A DNA stretch of 64,000 bases from NCBI RefSeq assembly GCF_001595965.1, contig NZ_LOJI01000001.1, positions 182,178 through 246,177 of the forward strand, read 5' to 3'. Both the position numbers and the translations under genes were made by a program. Of this stretch, positions 53,329 through 61,720 are shown one piece after another. Origin of the DNA: Polynucleobacter yangtzensis (GTDB taxonomy: Bacteria; Pseudomonadota; Gammaproteobacteria; Burkholderiales; Burkholderiaceae). The first letter of the stretch is position 1. The number at the start of each line of letters is the position of its first letter. The notes below the pieces were generated by a model. That model saw nothing but the letters and a program-made list of their open reading frames with translations, ran no database searches and was not told the origin of the DNA.

Positions 53329-53628
53329 TTAGGGACTCAACAGCTGAGCAATTTGCTCTGGACTAATGGGCCCCCAAATTTCCACTCTTTTCTTGCGGCT
53401 ATTTTGACCAGAAACAAATTGAATTTGCTTCTGAGGCACTCTTAATTGCTTAGAAAGCCAGGCCAATAGAAGTTCATTTGCCTTGTTTTCAAGGGCGGGC
53501 GCCTGTAGAGAAATTTTTAAACAGCCATCATGCAAGCCAACCACCTTGGTTTGTTTTGCGCCTGGCTGGCAGTGCAAATTTAGGATGATTCCAGTGGGGG
53601 TTTGTTTTAACCAAATAGGTGTCATCAA
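53329..53628 (-). CDS. DUF167 (YggU family) protein
   Basis: A 99-residue protein with the YggU/DUF167 pattern: GIILNLHCQPGAKQTKVVGLHDG, LKISLQAPALENKANELLLAWLSK and VSGQNSRKKRVEI. The family is widespread, small and of unknown function. It lies convergent with the hydroxylase gene and is divergent from carbonic anhydrase by 19 bases. Confidence 0.92.
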   Translation of the reverse strand: MMTPIWLKQTPTGIILNLHCQPGAKQTKVVGLHDGCLKISLQAPALENKANELLLAWLSKQLRVPQKQIQFVSGQNSRKKRVEIWGPISPEQIAQLLSP

Positions 53629-53647
53629 AGTACTTTAAACTGAAACT

Positions 53648-54319
53648 ATGACGATGAAGAATTCCCAAGCTTTAGAGCAACTATTTTCAAACAATCGCGC
53701 CTGGGCCGAAAGCATGGTGGCCAAGGATGCCAACTTCTTTAAGCGCTTAGTTTCTCAACAAGCTCCAGAGTATCTTTGGATCGGCTGTTCTGATAGTCGA
53801 GTACCAGCAAATGACATTGTCAATTTATTGCCTGGTGAATTATTTGTACATCGAAATGTTGCAAACGTAGTTGTTCATACTGATTTGAATTGTTTATCGG
53901 TTATTCAGTTTGCTATCGACCTACTTAAGGTGAAACATATTCTGGTGGTGGGTCATTACGGCTGTTCTGGTGTGCATGCAGCATTAACTGATAAGCGAGT
54001 TGGTCTTGCTGATAACTGGTTGCGGCACGTTAAAGATGTGCATCAAAAACACGAGCGTTATCTGGGTGACATGATCCCAACTCCAAAACGTCAAGATCGA
54101 TTATGCGAGCTCAACGTCATTGAGCAAGTAGTGAACGTTTGTGAAACTACCATCGTGCAAGATGCATGGGCACGCGGACAAGATCTAACGGTTCACGGCT
54201 GGGCTTATCGACTTGAGACCGGCCTTGTTAATGATTTAGGAATGTCAAGTAGTTCCATCGAAGAAATGACTGAGCGCTATGCGAAGTCAGTTAAGCGTTA
54301 CGAACTAGCGCAAAATTAA
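53648..54319 (+). CDS. can: Beta-class carbonic anhydrase
   Basis: A 223-residue zinc enzyme interconverting CO2 and bicarbonate. Zinc ligands are seen in GCSDSRVPANDI (Cys, with the Asp-Arg dyad) and GHYGCSGVHAAL (His and Cys). VHRNVANVVVHTD is also typical. The downstream acyltransferase gene begins one base after its stop. Confidence 0.96.
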   Translation: MTMKNSQALEQLFSNNRAWAESMVAKDANFFKRLVSQQAPEYLWIGCSDSRVPANDIVNLLPGELFVHRNVANVVVHTDLNCLSVIQFAIDLLKVKHILVVGHYGCSGVHAALTDKRVGLADNWLRHVKDVHQKHERYLGDMIPTPKRQDRLCELNVIEQVVNVCETTIVQDAWARGQDLTVHGWAYRLETGLVNDLGMSSSSIEEMTERYAKSVKRYELAQN

Positions 54320-54320
54320 T

Positions 54321-55220
54321 TTGCTCAAATCTTTTTCTAACCATGTAGTCGTTGCACTACTCAAGCTTCTTGCGCTGCTACCTTATAGATCATTAGTTGC
54401 CATTGGTTATGGGCTTGGCTTTATAGCTGCTCGCATTCCCGGCGATAGGAATCGGGTTGTAAAAACCAATCTGCGACTATGCTTTCCGCAATTAAGCTCA
54501 GCTGAAATTGATAGCTTAAGCAAACAACATTGGCGCTTACTCGGCCGTAGCCTGGTTGAAAAAAGTATTATTTGGTGCGGCAGCTCAAAACAATTGAGCA
54601 ATATGATCGAAGTGAGATCGGCCGTAGATCTTTCCAGCAAAAAACCTCGCATCTTAGTGAATATGCACTTCACCGGAATTGAAGGTAGCATTATTTTGAG
54701 TGCGCTGAGCAAAGAAAAGCACTGGCCACGTACTTCCGGATTTTTTCAAAGAATGAAGAATCCATTTTTTAATAAAAAAATTGTGGAATGGCGTAATCGT
54801 TTTGGCGGCAACTCTATTGATCGGCAGGGAAATGTTAAAGCCATCATTCGAGAAATTCGTAACGGTGACTTCATCATCATTGCGCCGGATATTGATTTAG
54901 GCCTCAAAGATTCTGAGTTCGTACCATTTTTCGGAATTCAAACAAATACGATCACTACGATTTCTCGCTTAGCCAAAATTACTGGCGCCGACGTGTGTCT
55001 AATGACAACAACCTTGAAAGCAGATGAATCTGGATATCTATGTGAAATTGGAAAACCATTAGAGAGTTTTCCCGGAGAAGATCCAAAATCAGACACCGCA
55101 CGTCTTAACCAATACTTTGAAGATGAAATTCGACTGCGCCCGGCGGAATACTATTGGGTTCACAAGCGCTTCAAAAACCGTCCCGATAGCAGCCCAAACC
55201 CCTATAACCCTTCTATCTAG
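54321..55220 (+). CDS. LpxL/LpxM-family acyltransferase (copy 3)
   Basis: A 299-residue protein closely similar along its whole length to the protein coded at 31127-32026. Shared blocks include [11 protein letters not shown], the H-x4-E motif in [33 protein letters not shown] and [15 protein letters not shown]. It is therefore a paralogue arising by duplication rather than an unrelated enzyme. The start is TTG 54321, one base after the carbonic anhydrase stop. It may act on lipid A with a different acyl donor or condition; this is inference. Confidence 0.9.
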   Translation: MLKSFSNHVVVALLKLLALLPYRSLVAIGYGLGFIAARIPGDRNRVVKTNLRLCFPQLSSAEIDSLSKQHWRLLGRSLVEKSIIWCGSSKQLSNMIEVRSAVDLSSKKPRILVNMHFTGIEGSIILSALSKEKHWPRTSGFFQRMKNPFFNKKIVEWRNRFGGNSIDRQGNVKAIIREIRNGDFIIIAPDIDLGLKDSEFVPFFGIQTNTITTISRLAKITGADVCLMTTTLKADESGYLCEIGKPLESFPGEDPKSDTARLNQYFEDEIRLRPAEYYWVHKRFKNRPDSSPNPYNPSI

Positions 55221-55245
55221 AGGCCTTTTGTCCTATCATTAAGGG

Positions 55246-55998
55246 ATGACTGAACGTATTGGGCTATTTGCCGACCTCCACAGTAATTTAGAGGCTTTTG
55301 ATGCTTGTATGGCACGCGCCGAAGAGCTTGGAGTAACCCGGATGGTTTTTTTGGGTGACCTAGTGGGCTATAACGCCGACCCTGTCGCGCTCGTTGATCG
55401 CATTGCCGATCTCGTAGAAAACAAAAAAGCGATTGCCATTCTCGGCAACCATGATGAAGCTGTATTTAAGGATAGCCGCAGTCAAATGAACTCCAACGCA
55501 AATGCTGCTATTGAATGGACTAAGTCTCAACTTAATTCTGGCCATGTAGAGTTCCTTAAAAATCTTCCACTCATGGTTCAAGAAGATCAGATTTGTTTTG
55601 TCCACGCCTCCGCACATAATCCAGCTGACTGGAATTACATTACCGATAGTATGAGCGCTTGGCGCTGCGTACAAAACTCAGGGAAAAATTACACCTTTGT
55701 TGGTCATGCACACGAACAAGCTTTGTTTTATCAAAGTGCCGTTGGCAAACTCATACGTTTTGCGCCGCATCCTGGCGATGAAATTCCAGTACTACATCAT
55801 CGCCAGTGGGTTGGAGTTGTGGGCTCACTTGGTCAACCCAGAGATGGCAATCCAGAGGCATGCTTCGCAGTTTTTGAACCCGAATCTGAAATGCTCACCT
55901 TTCATCGCACCCCTTACGATCACTTTACTGCTGCCGAAAAAGTGCGTCGCGCTGGACTGCCGGAAGATTTGGCTAATCGCCTCATTACAGGCAAGTAA
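55246..55998 (+). CDS. Calcineurin-like metallophosphoesterase
   Basis: A 250-residue phosphoesterase. The metal-binding series is complete: GLFADLHSNLEAF, FLGDLVGYNADP, ILGNHDEAV, VHASAHNP and GHAHEQ. Related proteins act as protein phosphatases or cyclic nucleotide phosphodiesterases. The next gene, a protein kinase, starts 5 bases after its stop, making a protein phosphatase role plausible. It follows the third acyltransferase gene by 25 bases. Confidence 0.9.
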   Translation: MTERIGLFADLHSNLEAFDACMARAEELGVTRMVFLGDLVGYNADPVALVDRIADLVENKKAIAILGNHDEAVFKDSRSQMNSNANAAIEWTKSQLNSGHVEFLKNLPLMVQEDQICFVHASAHNPADWNYITDSMSAWRCVQNSGKNYTFVGHAHEQALFYQSAVGKLIRFAPHPGDEIPVLHHRQWVGVVGSLGQPRDGNPEACFAVFEPESEMLTFHRTPYDHFTAAEKVRRAGLPEDLANRLITGK

Positions 55999-56003
55999 GT
56001 CTA

Positions 56004-57422
56004 ATGGCAATTAATACTGACATTGAAGCAGTAGACGATATATTTCAAGAAGGCAAAGTAGTTGATGGATTTACTTTGGGCAAAGAGGTTCATCGCGGCG
56101 GAATGGCTAGCCTCTTTTCAGCAACCAAAGAAGGTGTTGATGTCCCCATTCTGCTAAAGATTCCACGCGTTGGTAGAGACCAGCCGGTTGAGAGCTTGAT
56201 CGGGTTTGAAACTGAATTGACCATCTTGCGCTCTCTTAAAAGCCCCTACGTTCCTAAATATTTGGGTTCCGGCAACATGGCCACACGCCCGTATATCGCA
56301 ATGGAGAGGGTTGAAGGGCGACCCCTCGAGGACTACATCAAAGAAGGTAAAGTTTTTACGATCGATGAAGTTGTTCGCATCGGAGCGGATCTTGCACAAG
56401 CAGTTCAATCACTACACTCTCAAGATGCAATACATCTAGACATCAAGCCTGAAAATATTTTGGTTGATGACAAGGGCAAACTAACCCTCATAGATTTTGG
56501 CTTATCGCATCATGCTCGCTATCCAGATTTGCTTGCAGAAGAAATGCGTAAAGGCGTTGGATCCGCGCCTTATATCTCTCCGGAGCAAGTAGCTGGAATT
56601 CGTTCAGATTCGCGTAGTGATATTTTTTCTATCGGCGCAATCATGTATGAATTGCTAACCGGCGAACTACCATTTGGCAATCCACAATCAATGAGCGGCC
56701 TACGTAGACGAATGTGGGCTGAGCCGTTTCCACCACGGGCAATTCGCAGAGAGATTCCGCGCTGGCTTCAAGAGGTAGTGTTGAGATGTCTAGAACCTCG
56801 CGCAGTCGATCGCTACCAGAGCGCTGCTCGCTTACGACAAGTGTTGCGTGATCCTGAGGGCGTAACACTTACCGAACGGGCAGACCGTGTTGAGCCGCCT
56901 AGTTTTTGGCAAAACCTCAAGGGCATGTTCAAGGCCGCTGGCTACGAACCCTCTCCCAGTCCGCGTCCCAGCATGGGTAACTTTGATGCGCCTCTGATGA
57001 TTGCTGCAATAGATACACGCCAATCTGATGAAGACTTAAGAGAGCGCATGCAAATTACCGCTAAAAACTTACTGCACGCCTATCCCGAAAGTCGATTGGT
57101 TTGCTTGAGCACCATTAGCAGCACTCCAACGTTCGAGGGCAACCAAGAAAATGAAACCGCCAGCGGAATTGTGCGCGGCCATTTAGTGCAACTCATGGAT
57201 TGGGCCAAACCACTGAAGCTGCCACCAGAGAGAATCTCTTATCACGTGCTAGAAGCTCTTGATCCCGCCTCACGGATTGTTGAGTTTGCTAAAGATAATG
57301 ATGCATCGCTTATTCTGATTGGCGCATCACATAAGCTACCCAACAAGGTAACGCCATGGAGAACCTCGATGACTAAGATTGTCGAAGAGGCTCCCTGCAG
57401 CGTTCATATTGTCAGAACTTAA
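56004..57422 (+). CDS. Serine/threonine protein kinase fused to a universal stress protein domain
   Basis: A 472-residue fusion. Residues of about 20-280 form an Hanks-type kinase: glycine loop EVHRGGMASLF, ATP-binding Lys in ILLKIPR, catalytic loop HLDIKPENILV, DFGLS, and YISPEQ. The catalytic loop has Leu where Arg is usual (a non-RD kinase), so activation-loop phosphorylation may not be required. About residues 325-472 form a UspA-like domain (LMIAAIDTRQSDEDLRER to CSVHIVRT) that ends with ILIGASHK, a version of the usual nucleotide-binding GxxG region. No TM segment is seen, so it is cytosolic. Confidence 0.92.
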   Translation: MAINTDIEAVDDIFQEGKVVDGFTLGKEVHRGGMASLFSATKEGVDVPILLKIPRVGRDQPVESLIGFETELTILRSLKSPYVPKYLGSGNMATRPYIAMERVEGRPLEDYIKEGKVFTIDEVVRIGADLAQAVQSLHSQDAIHLDIKPENILVDDKGKLTLIDFGLSHHARYPDLLAEEMRKGVGSAPYISPEQVAGIRSDSRSDIFSIGAIMYELLTGELPFGNPQSMSGLRRRMWAEPFPPRAIRREIPRWLQEVVLRCLEPRAVDRYQSAARLRQVLRDPEGVTLTERADRVEPPSFWQNLKGMFKAAGYEPSPSPRPSMGNFDAPLMIAAIDTRQSDEDLRERMQITAKNLLHAYPESRLVCLSTISSTPTFEGNQENETASGIVRGHLVQLMDWAKPLKLPPERISYHVLEALDPASRIVEFAKDNDASLILIGASHKLPNKVTPWRTSMTKIVEEAPCSVHIVRT

Positions 57423-57472
57423 GATGATTTCTATTGCCTCACCGCAGGCAGTAATTGACGGATAATGTAGGA

Positions 57473-58210
57473 ATGGAAGAAAAAGTACGCGTCTCAAAAT
57501 TACTCTCTGAGCTTGGTCTATGCTCACGTCGTGAAGCAGACTCATATATTGAACAAGGTCTAGTAACGGTAGATGGGGAAGTGGTTAATGAGTTAGGGGT
57601 TCGCGCTTTTCGTCATCAAAAAATTGAGTTGCAATCTGGTGCCAAGGCACAACAAGCCTCTCGCATCACCGTGATTTTAAATAAGCCTGTTGGATATATC
57701 TCTCATTACGACGATGAACAGGAATATCAACCCGCAGCCTCTTTAATCACCCCCGAAAATTACTTTGCTAGTCCACTAGACAAGGGTAGAAGTCCGCGCT
57801 TCAATACAAAGGGGCTAGCGCCCGCCGGAAGATTAGATATTGACTCTACTGGCATGCTGGTTCTGACTCAAGATGGCCGTATTGCTAAATTATTGATCGG
57901 CGAAAATAGCCCGATCGAAAAAGAATATTTAGTGCGCGTTGAAGGCTTACTTTCTTTCGAAGACTTAGATCGCCTAAGACATGGCCTCTCGCTAGACGGC
58001 GTAGAGCTAAAGCCGGCACAAGTGAGTTGGCAAAACGAAGATCAGCTTCGCTTTGTTTTGCGTGAAGGTCGTAAACGCCAAATCCGCAGAATGTGTGAGA
58101 TGGTAGGCCTTAAGGTCTTGGGCCTCAAGCGCGTCAGAATGGGTCGCATCTCATTGGGGCCACTGCCCCCTGGTCAATGGCGCTATGTTGGCCCACATGA
58201 GCAGTTTTGA
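57473..58210 (+). CDS. RsuA/RluB/E/F-family rRNA pseudouridine synthase
   Basis: A 245-residue pseudouridine synthase. An N-terminal S4 RNA-binding domain (VRVSKLLSELGLCSRREADSY) is followed by the catalytic domain with GRLDIDSTGMLVLTQDG, containing the nucleophilic Asp, and EGRKRQIRRMCEMVGLKV. The pattern is nearest RluF/RluB, but the target base cannot be assigned. I prefer ATG 57473; a TTG at 57455 would add six residues. prfC follows. Confidence 0.9.
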   Translation: MEEKVRVSKLLSELGLCSRREADSYIEQGLVTVDGEVVNELGVRAFRHQKIELQSGAKAQQASRITVILNKPVGYISHYDDEQEYQPAASLITPENYFASPLDKGRSPRFNTKGLAPAGRLDIDSTGMLVLTQDGRIAKLLIGENSPIEKEYLVRVEGLLSFEDLDRLRHGLSLDGVELKPAQVSWQNEDQLRFVLREGRKRQIRRMCEMVGLKVLGLKRVRMGRISLGPLPPGQWRYVGPHEQF

Positions 58211-58226
58211 GTCTTCTTGGCACGCT

Positions 58227-58232
58227 TATAAT
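58227..58232 (+). promoter_or_regulatory. TATAAT -10 element ahead of prfC
   Basis: A perfect TATAAT lies 16 bases after TTTTGA (58205-58210). It would start transcription near 58239, only about 9-24 bases before the candidate near-cognate start codons of prfC. Confidence 0.4.
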
Positions 58233-58262
58233 TGCGTCCATTCATAGATTAATCAGCGCAGA

Positions 58263-59897
58263 ATTACCATCGAAACCTCCACCCCCAGCACGCCAGGCGC
58301 AGAAGTACTTAGACGCCGCAGCTTTGCCATCATCTCTCACCCAGATGCGGGTAAAACTACGCTTACTGAAAAATTACTGCTCTATGCGGGCGCCATTCAA
58401 ATTGCAGGCAGTGTTAAAGCACGTAAAGCAAGTCGACATGCAACCTCCGACTGGATGGAGATTGAAAAACAACGGGGCATTTCTGTAGCAAGCTCAGTGA
58501 TGCAGATGGAATATCGCGATTGCATCATTAACTTGTTAGACACTCCGGGTCACCAAGATTTCTCAGAAGACACTTACCGAGTATTAACTGCGGTTGACTC
58601 TGCTCTTATGGTGATTGATGCTGCCAATGGCGTTGAATCTCAAACATTACGCTTGCTGGAAGTATGCCGCGCACGCAATACGCCTATTGTCACCTTCATC
58701 AACAAGATGGACCGTGAGGTAAAACCGCCAATGGAACTCATGGATGAAATCGAAACGGCTCTCGGCATTGAAGTGGTTCCATTTACTTGGCCAGTTGGCA
58801 TGGGTAAATCTTTTGCTGGTGTGATCGATATTGCCAATATGCGGATGCGCATGTTCAAAGCCGGCGAAGATCGCGTCACTGAAGACTCCCATGCAGTGGT
58901 TGATGTGAATGATCCGGCCCTTAAAGAGCGCCTAGGTACTGACCTAGAGAATGCCTTGGCTGAAGTTGAACTTATTAAAGAAGCGATGCCTGCATTTGAT
59001 TTAGAAGCCTTTTTGGCAGGGCGTCAGTCTCCAGTCTTCTTTGGTTCCGCAATCAATAACTTCGGCGTGCGGGAAATTCTGAACACACTAGTTGAATTAG
59101 CGCCTTCGCCAGGTTCACGCAAAGCATTGCAACGCGAAGTGAGTCCTGCAGAAAACAAATTCTCCGCAGTTGTCTTTAAGATTCAGGCCAACATGGATCC
59201 GGCACATCGTGACCGAGTGGCGTTTTTAAGAATCTGCTCTGGTCATTTTCAGCGCGGCATGAAGCTCAAGATATGTCGTAATGGCAAAGAGGTGCGTACC
59301 AATAATGCGCTTTCCTTCTTGTCACAACGACGCGATATTTTGGATGAAGCTTTTCCTGGCGACATTATTGGCTTACCCAATCATGGATTACTTCGCCTTG
59401 GCGACACATTAACCGAGGGCGAACAGCTCCAGTTCACTGGTCTGCCATTTTTTGCGCCTGAAATTTTCCGCATGGTTGAGTCTGCAGATCCACTGCGTTC
59501 AAAACAATTGCGAACTGGACTGATGCAATTAGGTGAAGAAGGTGCCATTCAAGTCTTTAGGCCAATGGCTGGCGGCACTATGCTACTGGGTGCATTTGGC
59601 CAGCTCCAGTTTGAAGTGGTTAGTCACCGACTCCAAACCGAATATGGCGCAGAGGTACGTCTATTGCCAGCTCGCTACAGCCTGGCGCGCTGGGTAAGCT
59701 CAGACGACCCTGTTGCGCTAAAGAAATTTACCCAAGAAAACATTCATCGCATGGCCGAAGATGTTGTAGGCGCATCCGTTTTCTTGGCATCGCATAAATC
59801 AGAATTAGACGTTGCTCAACAACGGTGGGAATCAATTCAATTCCACGCACTGAGAGAGCATGCCGGTCTAATTTATCAATCAGATTTAGCAGGCTAA
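58263..59897 (+). CDS. prfC: Peptide chain release factor 3, with non-canonical start codon
   Basis: A complete RF3, the GTPase that removes RF1/RF2 from ribosomes. The frame contains the whole G domain: FAIISHPDAGKTTLTEK (P-loop, coded from about 58323), LLDTPGHQDFSEDT, and FINKMDRE, followed by domains II and III to the stop at 59897. An in-frame TAG at 58245 and the lack of any ATG, GTG or TTG before the P-loop mean that the start must be ATT (58248 or 58263) or ATC (58269), unless a base is wrong. The first ATG in frame, 58455, lies after the P-loop and cannot give an active protein. I give 58263 as the most likely start, about 544 residues. Confidence 0.85.
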   Translation: MTIETSTPSTPGAEVLRRRSFAIISHPDAGKTTLTEKLLLYAGAIQIAGSVKARKASRHATSDWMEIEKQRGISVASSVMQMEYRDCIINLLDTPGHQDFSEDTYRVLTAVDSALMVIDAANGVESQTLRLLEVCRARNTPIVTFINKMDREVKPPMELMDEIETALGIEVVPFTWPVGMGKSFAGVIDIANMRMRMFKAGEDRVTEDSHAVVDVNDPALKERLGTDLENALAEVELIKEAMPAFDLEAFLAGRQSPVFFGSAINNFGVREILNTLVELAPSPGSRKALQREVSPAENKFSAVVFKIQANMDPAHRDRVAFLRICSGHFQRGMKLKICRNGKEVRTNNALSFLSQRRDILDEAFPGDIIGLPNHGLLRLGDTLTEGEQLQFTGLPFFAPEIFRMVESADPLRSKQLRTGLMQLGEEGAIQVFRPMAGGTMLLGAFGQLQFEVVSHRLQTEYGAEVRLLPARYSLARWVSSDDPVALKKFTQENIHRMAEDVVGASVFLASHKSELDVAQQRWESIQFHALREHAGLIYQSDLAG

Positions 59898-59919
59898 ACC
59901 AATCAACCGCTTCAATAAA

Positions 59920-60165
59920 TTAACGCGGCGCTTTGCAATCAAACACAGCAACCAACTGAGTATCGCCGCTTCTGAATGAAGCCGTCTTGCCGTATTGGGC
60001 GCAATACGCATTTGCTTTTTTTGTTAACTGTTCAATCGATTCTCCGCTACTATTTAAGAAAGTAACGTGATTGGAGTCAGAAGCATCGGTATACACTGCA
60101 GCACAAGCGCTCAATATCAATATGCAGCTTACGCTAAGCATGAAATTTTTTAGTATTTTGTTCAT
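59920..60165 (-). CDS. Small lipoprotein, unknown function
   Basis: An 81-residue protein with signal and lipobox (ILILSACAAVYTD), so probably lipidated. The mature part has two cysteines (AYCAQYG and VFDCKAPR) with a spacing like that of the lipoprotein coded at 6388, which also has KTCRND/RFKCVK; the two may be distant relatives. Its start is directly adjacent to the stop of the DUF2798 gene, so the two form an operon. Confidence 0.75.
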   Translation of the reverse strand: MNKILKNFMLSVSCILILSACAAVYTDASDSNHVTFLNSSGESIEQLTKKANAYCAQYGKTASFRSGDTQLVAVFDCKAPR

Positions 60166-60396
60166 TTAGAGTTGGCTCAGCTTTTGTAGAATCTTTCCAG
60201 TAATTTTGCTGGCAGCTGGTCTATAAATCAAAATGCAGACAATCGCTACTGGATAGGCCACCACCCAAACCTCAAGCCACAGCCAAAAGAAATTTTCCGT
60301 TGGGCCAACTCGTACAAAAGTAGTGGCAAGCGTAATGCTCAGGGACATTAAGAAGCCCATTACAAGGGCAAAAACTAAACTGGGTAAATTCATCAT
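60166..60396 (-). CDS. DUF2798 small membrane protein
   Basis: A 76-residue protein with two TM segments (LVFALVMGFLMSLSITLATT and WLEVWVVAYPVAIVCILIY) and the closing PxxxKI pattern of DUF2798. The function is unknown. It is followed without a gap by the small lipoprotein gene. Confidence 0.8.
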   Translation of the reverse strand: MMNLPSLVFALVMGFLMSLSITLATTFVRVGPTENFFWLWLEVWVVAYPVAIVCILIYRPAASKITGKILQKLSQL

Positions 60397-60469
60397 GGTT
60401 ACATCATAGCTTCTGCAGGCGTTAACTGTTATTCTGGATTGTGATCACTATTGTGCGCCCTAGATAGGG

Positions 60470-60496
60470 GAATCTCTGAAGCAAGCCTTGAGATTC
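60470..60496 (+). promoter_or_regulatory. Hairpin in the leader of the 60-residue basic protein gene
   Basis: GAATCTC and GAGATTC form a perfect 7-bp stem with a 13-base loop, 26 bases before the ATG. It may shape mRNA stability or translation. No known riboswitch class is recognised. Confidence 0.4.
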
Positions 60497-60521
60497 ATCA
60501 TTCCATTACTCTAGGAAATTT

Positions 60522-60704
60522 ATGGCTGTAGGCCAAAATCAAAGAACCAGAAAAAACGACTCTATGCTTACCAAAACTGGTAAAGCGCGCTTAGGGCCCC
60601 TTAACTCAGCACAGCTTACTAAGTTATTAGAAGCAAGCACAAAACCAAAAGAGAAAAGCAAAATATTGCGAGCTCTTAGCAAACATAAAGTTGTAGTTGC
60701 GTAA
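60522..60704 (+). CDS. Small basic conserved-looking protein, unknown function
   Basis: A 60-residue, strongly basic protein (MAVGQNQRTRKNDSMLTKTG..., then ARLGPLNSAQLTKLLEAS and PKEKSKILRALSKHK). TCTAGGAAATTT upstream provides AGGA as a ribosome binding site, and a strong terminator follows 3 bases after its stop, so it is a real transcription unit. The basic, Lys/Arg-rich character suggests RNA, ribosome or DNA contact, but I know no function. Confidence 0.7.
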   Translation: MAVGQNQRTRKNDSMLTKTGKARLGPLNSAQLTKLLEASTKPKEKSKILRALSKHKVVVA

Positions 60705-60706
60705 TT

Positions 60707-60733
60707 AAAAAGCCCCGCTAATCGGGGCTTTTT
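60707..60733 (+). terminator. Intrinsic terminator of the small basic protein gene
   Basis: AAAAAGCCCCG, loop CTAAT, and CGGGGCTTTTT: an 11-bp arm with a U tract on both strands, so it may also serve the convergent transporter gene at 60771. Confidence 0.93.
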
Positions 60734-60770
60734 AATTTCATCATCATCCAAAAATTAAACGTAAAATTTA

Positions 60771-61649
60771 TTACACTCTTCTTACCAACATCCTCTTTCC
60801 CAGTATGACTGTAGAGACCACCAAAACTGCAAAGATTAAGTTCATGACTGTGAGCGGATCTCCAAGCAAAATGCTAGCTGCCACTAAAGTGCAAAACGGT
60901 TGAATGAGCTGCACTTGGCTGACCCTTGCAATGCCGCCAATTGCAAGACCTTCATACCAAAAGAAGAACCCAAGAAACATGGGAAATAGGCTGAGATAGA
61001 CAAAGCTAGTCCATGCCACTGTGCCTGCGTATATATATTCTGGGCTATACGTCAGCCAAGTCATCACCAGATTTACCGGCAATGAAATTACCAATGCCCA
61101 TGAAATTACCGCGCGCGGGTTCATTTTTCTTGACAACTCGCCGCCCTCTACATAGCCAATGCATGCACTGATGCCGCCCAAGACTAACAGTCCATCAATA
61201 TAGGTAAAGCTTCCCGAACTCTTGAGCAAGGCATATAAAACAACCAAGCCAGCCCCCAACAGAGACACCAGCCAAAAACCCAATGAGGGTCTCTCCTTAA
61301 AACGCAAAACCCCAATCACCGTTGTAGCAAGCGGCATCATTCCTAAAATAACGGCGCCATGAGAGGAGGAGCCTTGGGTCATTGCAACAGTAGTAAAAAT
61401 AGGAAATCCAAATACAACCCCTAAAGCTATTACAACAAACTTTACAAAATCGACCTTGGAAGGCATTTTCTCTTTTTTATAAGAAAGATAGGCGAGCGCG
61501 ACAAGCCCTGCCAAACTTGCTCTACCAAAGGCAATGAAATAAGGGTTGAAGCTTAAAACAGCAATTTTGCTAACTGGCAGCGTTAAGCTAAAAATCAGAA
61601 TGCCAATAAAGCCAATCAACATTCCTTTGGTTTCTTTGTTCACCATCAC
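60771..61649 (-). CDS. EamA/DMT-family transporter
   Basis: A protein of about 292 residues with ten hydrophobic segments and two EamA repeats. It shows GFIGILIFSLTLPVSKIA at the beginning and FGRASLAGLVAL. The substrate is unknown; relatives export amino acids or metabolites. The true start may be GTG 61649, ATG 61646 or GTG 61643; AAGGG upstream best fits the last. It is divergent from the MOSC gene. Confidence 0.88.
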   Translation of the reverse strand: MMVNKETKGMLIGFIGILIFSLTLPVSKIAVLSFNPYFIAFGRASLAGLVALAYLSYKKEKMPSKVDFVKFVVIALGVVFGFPIFTTVAMTQGSSSHGAVILGMMPLATTVIGVLRFKERPSLGFWLVSLLGAGLVVLYALLKSSGSFTYIDGLLVLGGISACIGYVEGGELSRKMNPRAVISWALVISLPVNLVMTWLTYSPEYIYAGTVAWTSFVYLSLFPMFLGFFFWYEGLAIGGIARVSQVQLIQPFCTLVAASILLGDPLTVMNLIFAVLVVSTVILGKRMLVRRV

Positions 61650-61720
61650 CCTTTTTCTTGTATTGAATGAATTGTATTAACAATCGACCGCAGGTGGGCT
61701 GTAATATTCAACAACTGCCT

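Noticed and set aside
58207..58488. A 93-codon frame in front of prfC
   Set aside because: It reads the P-loop coding sequence of prfC in the wrong frame and resembles nothing; the prfC frame itself is intact and conserved.
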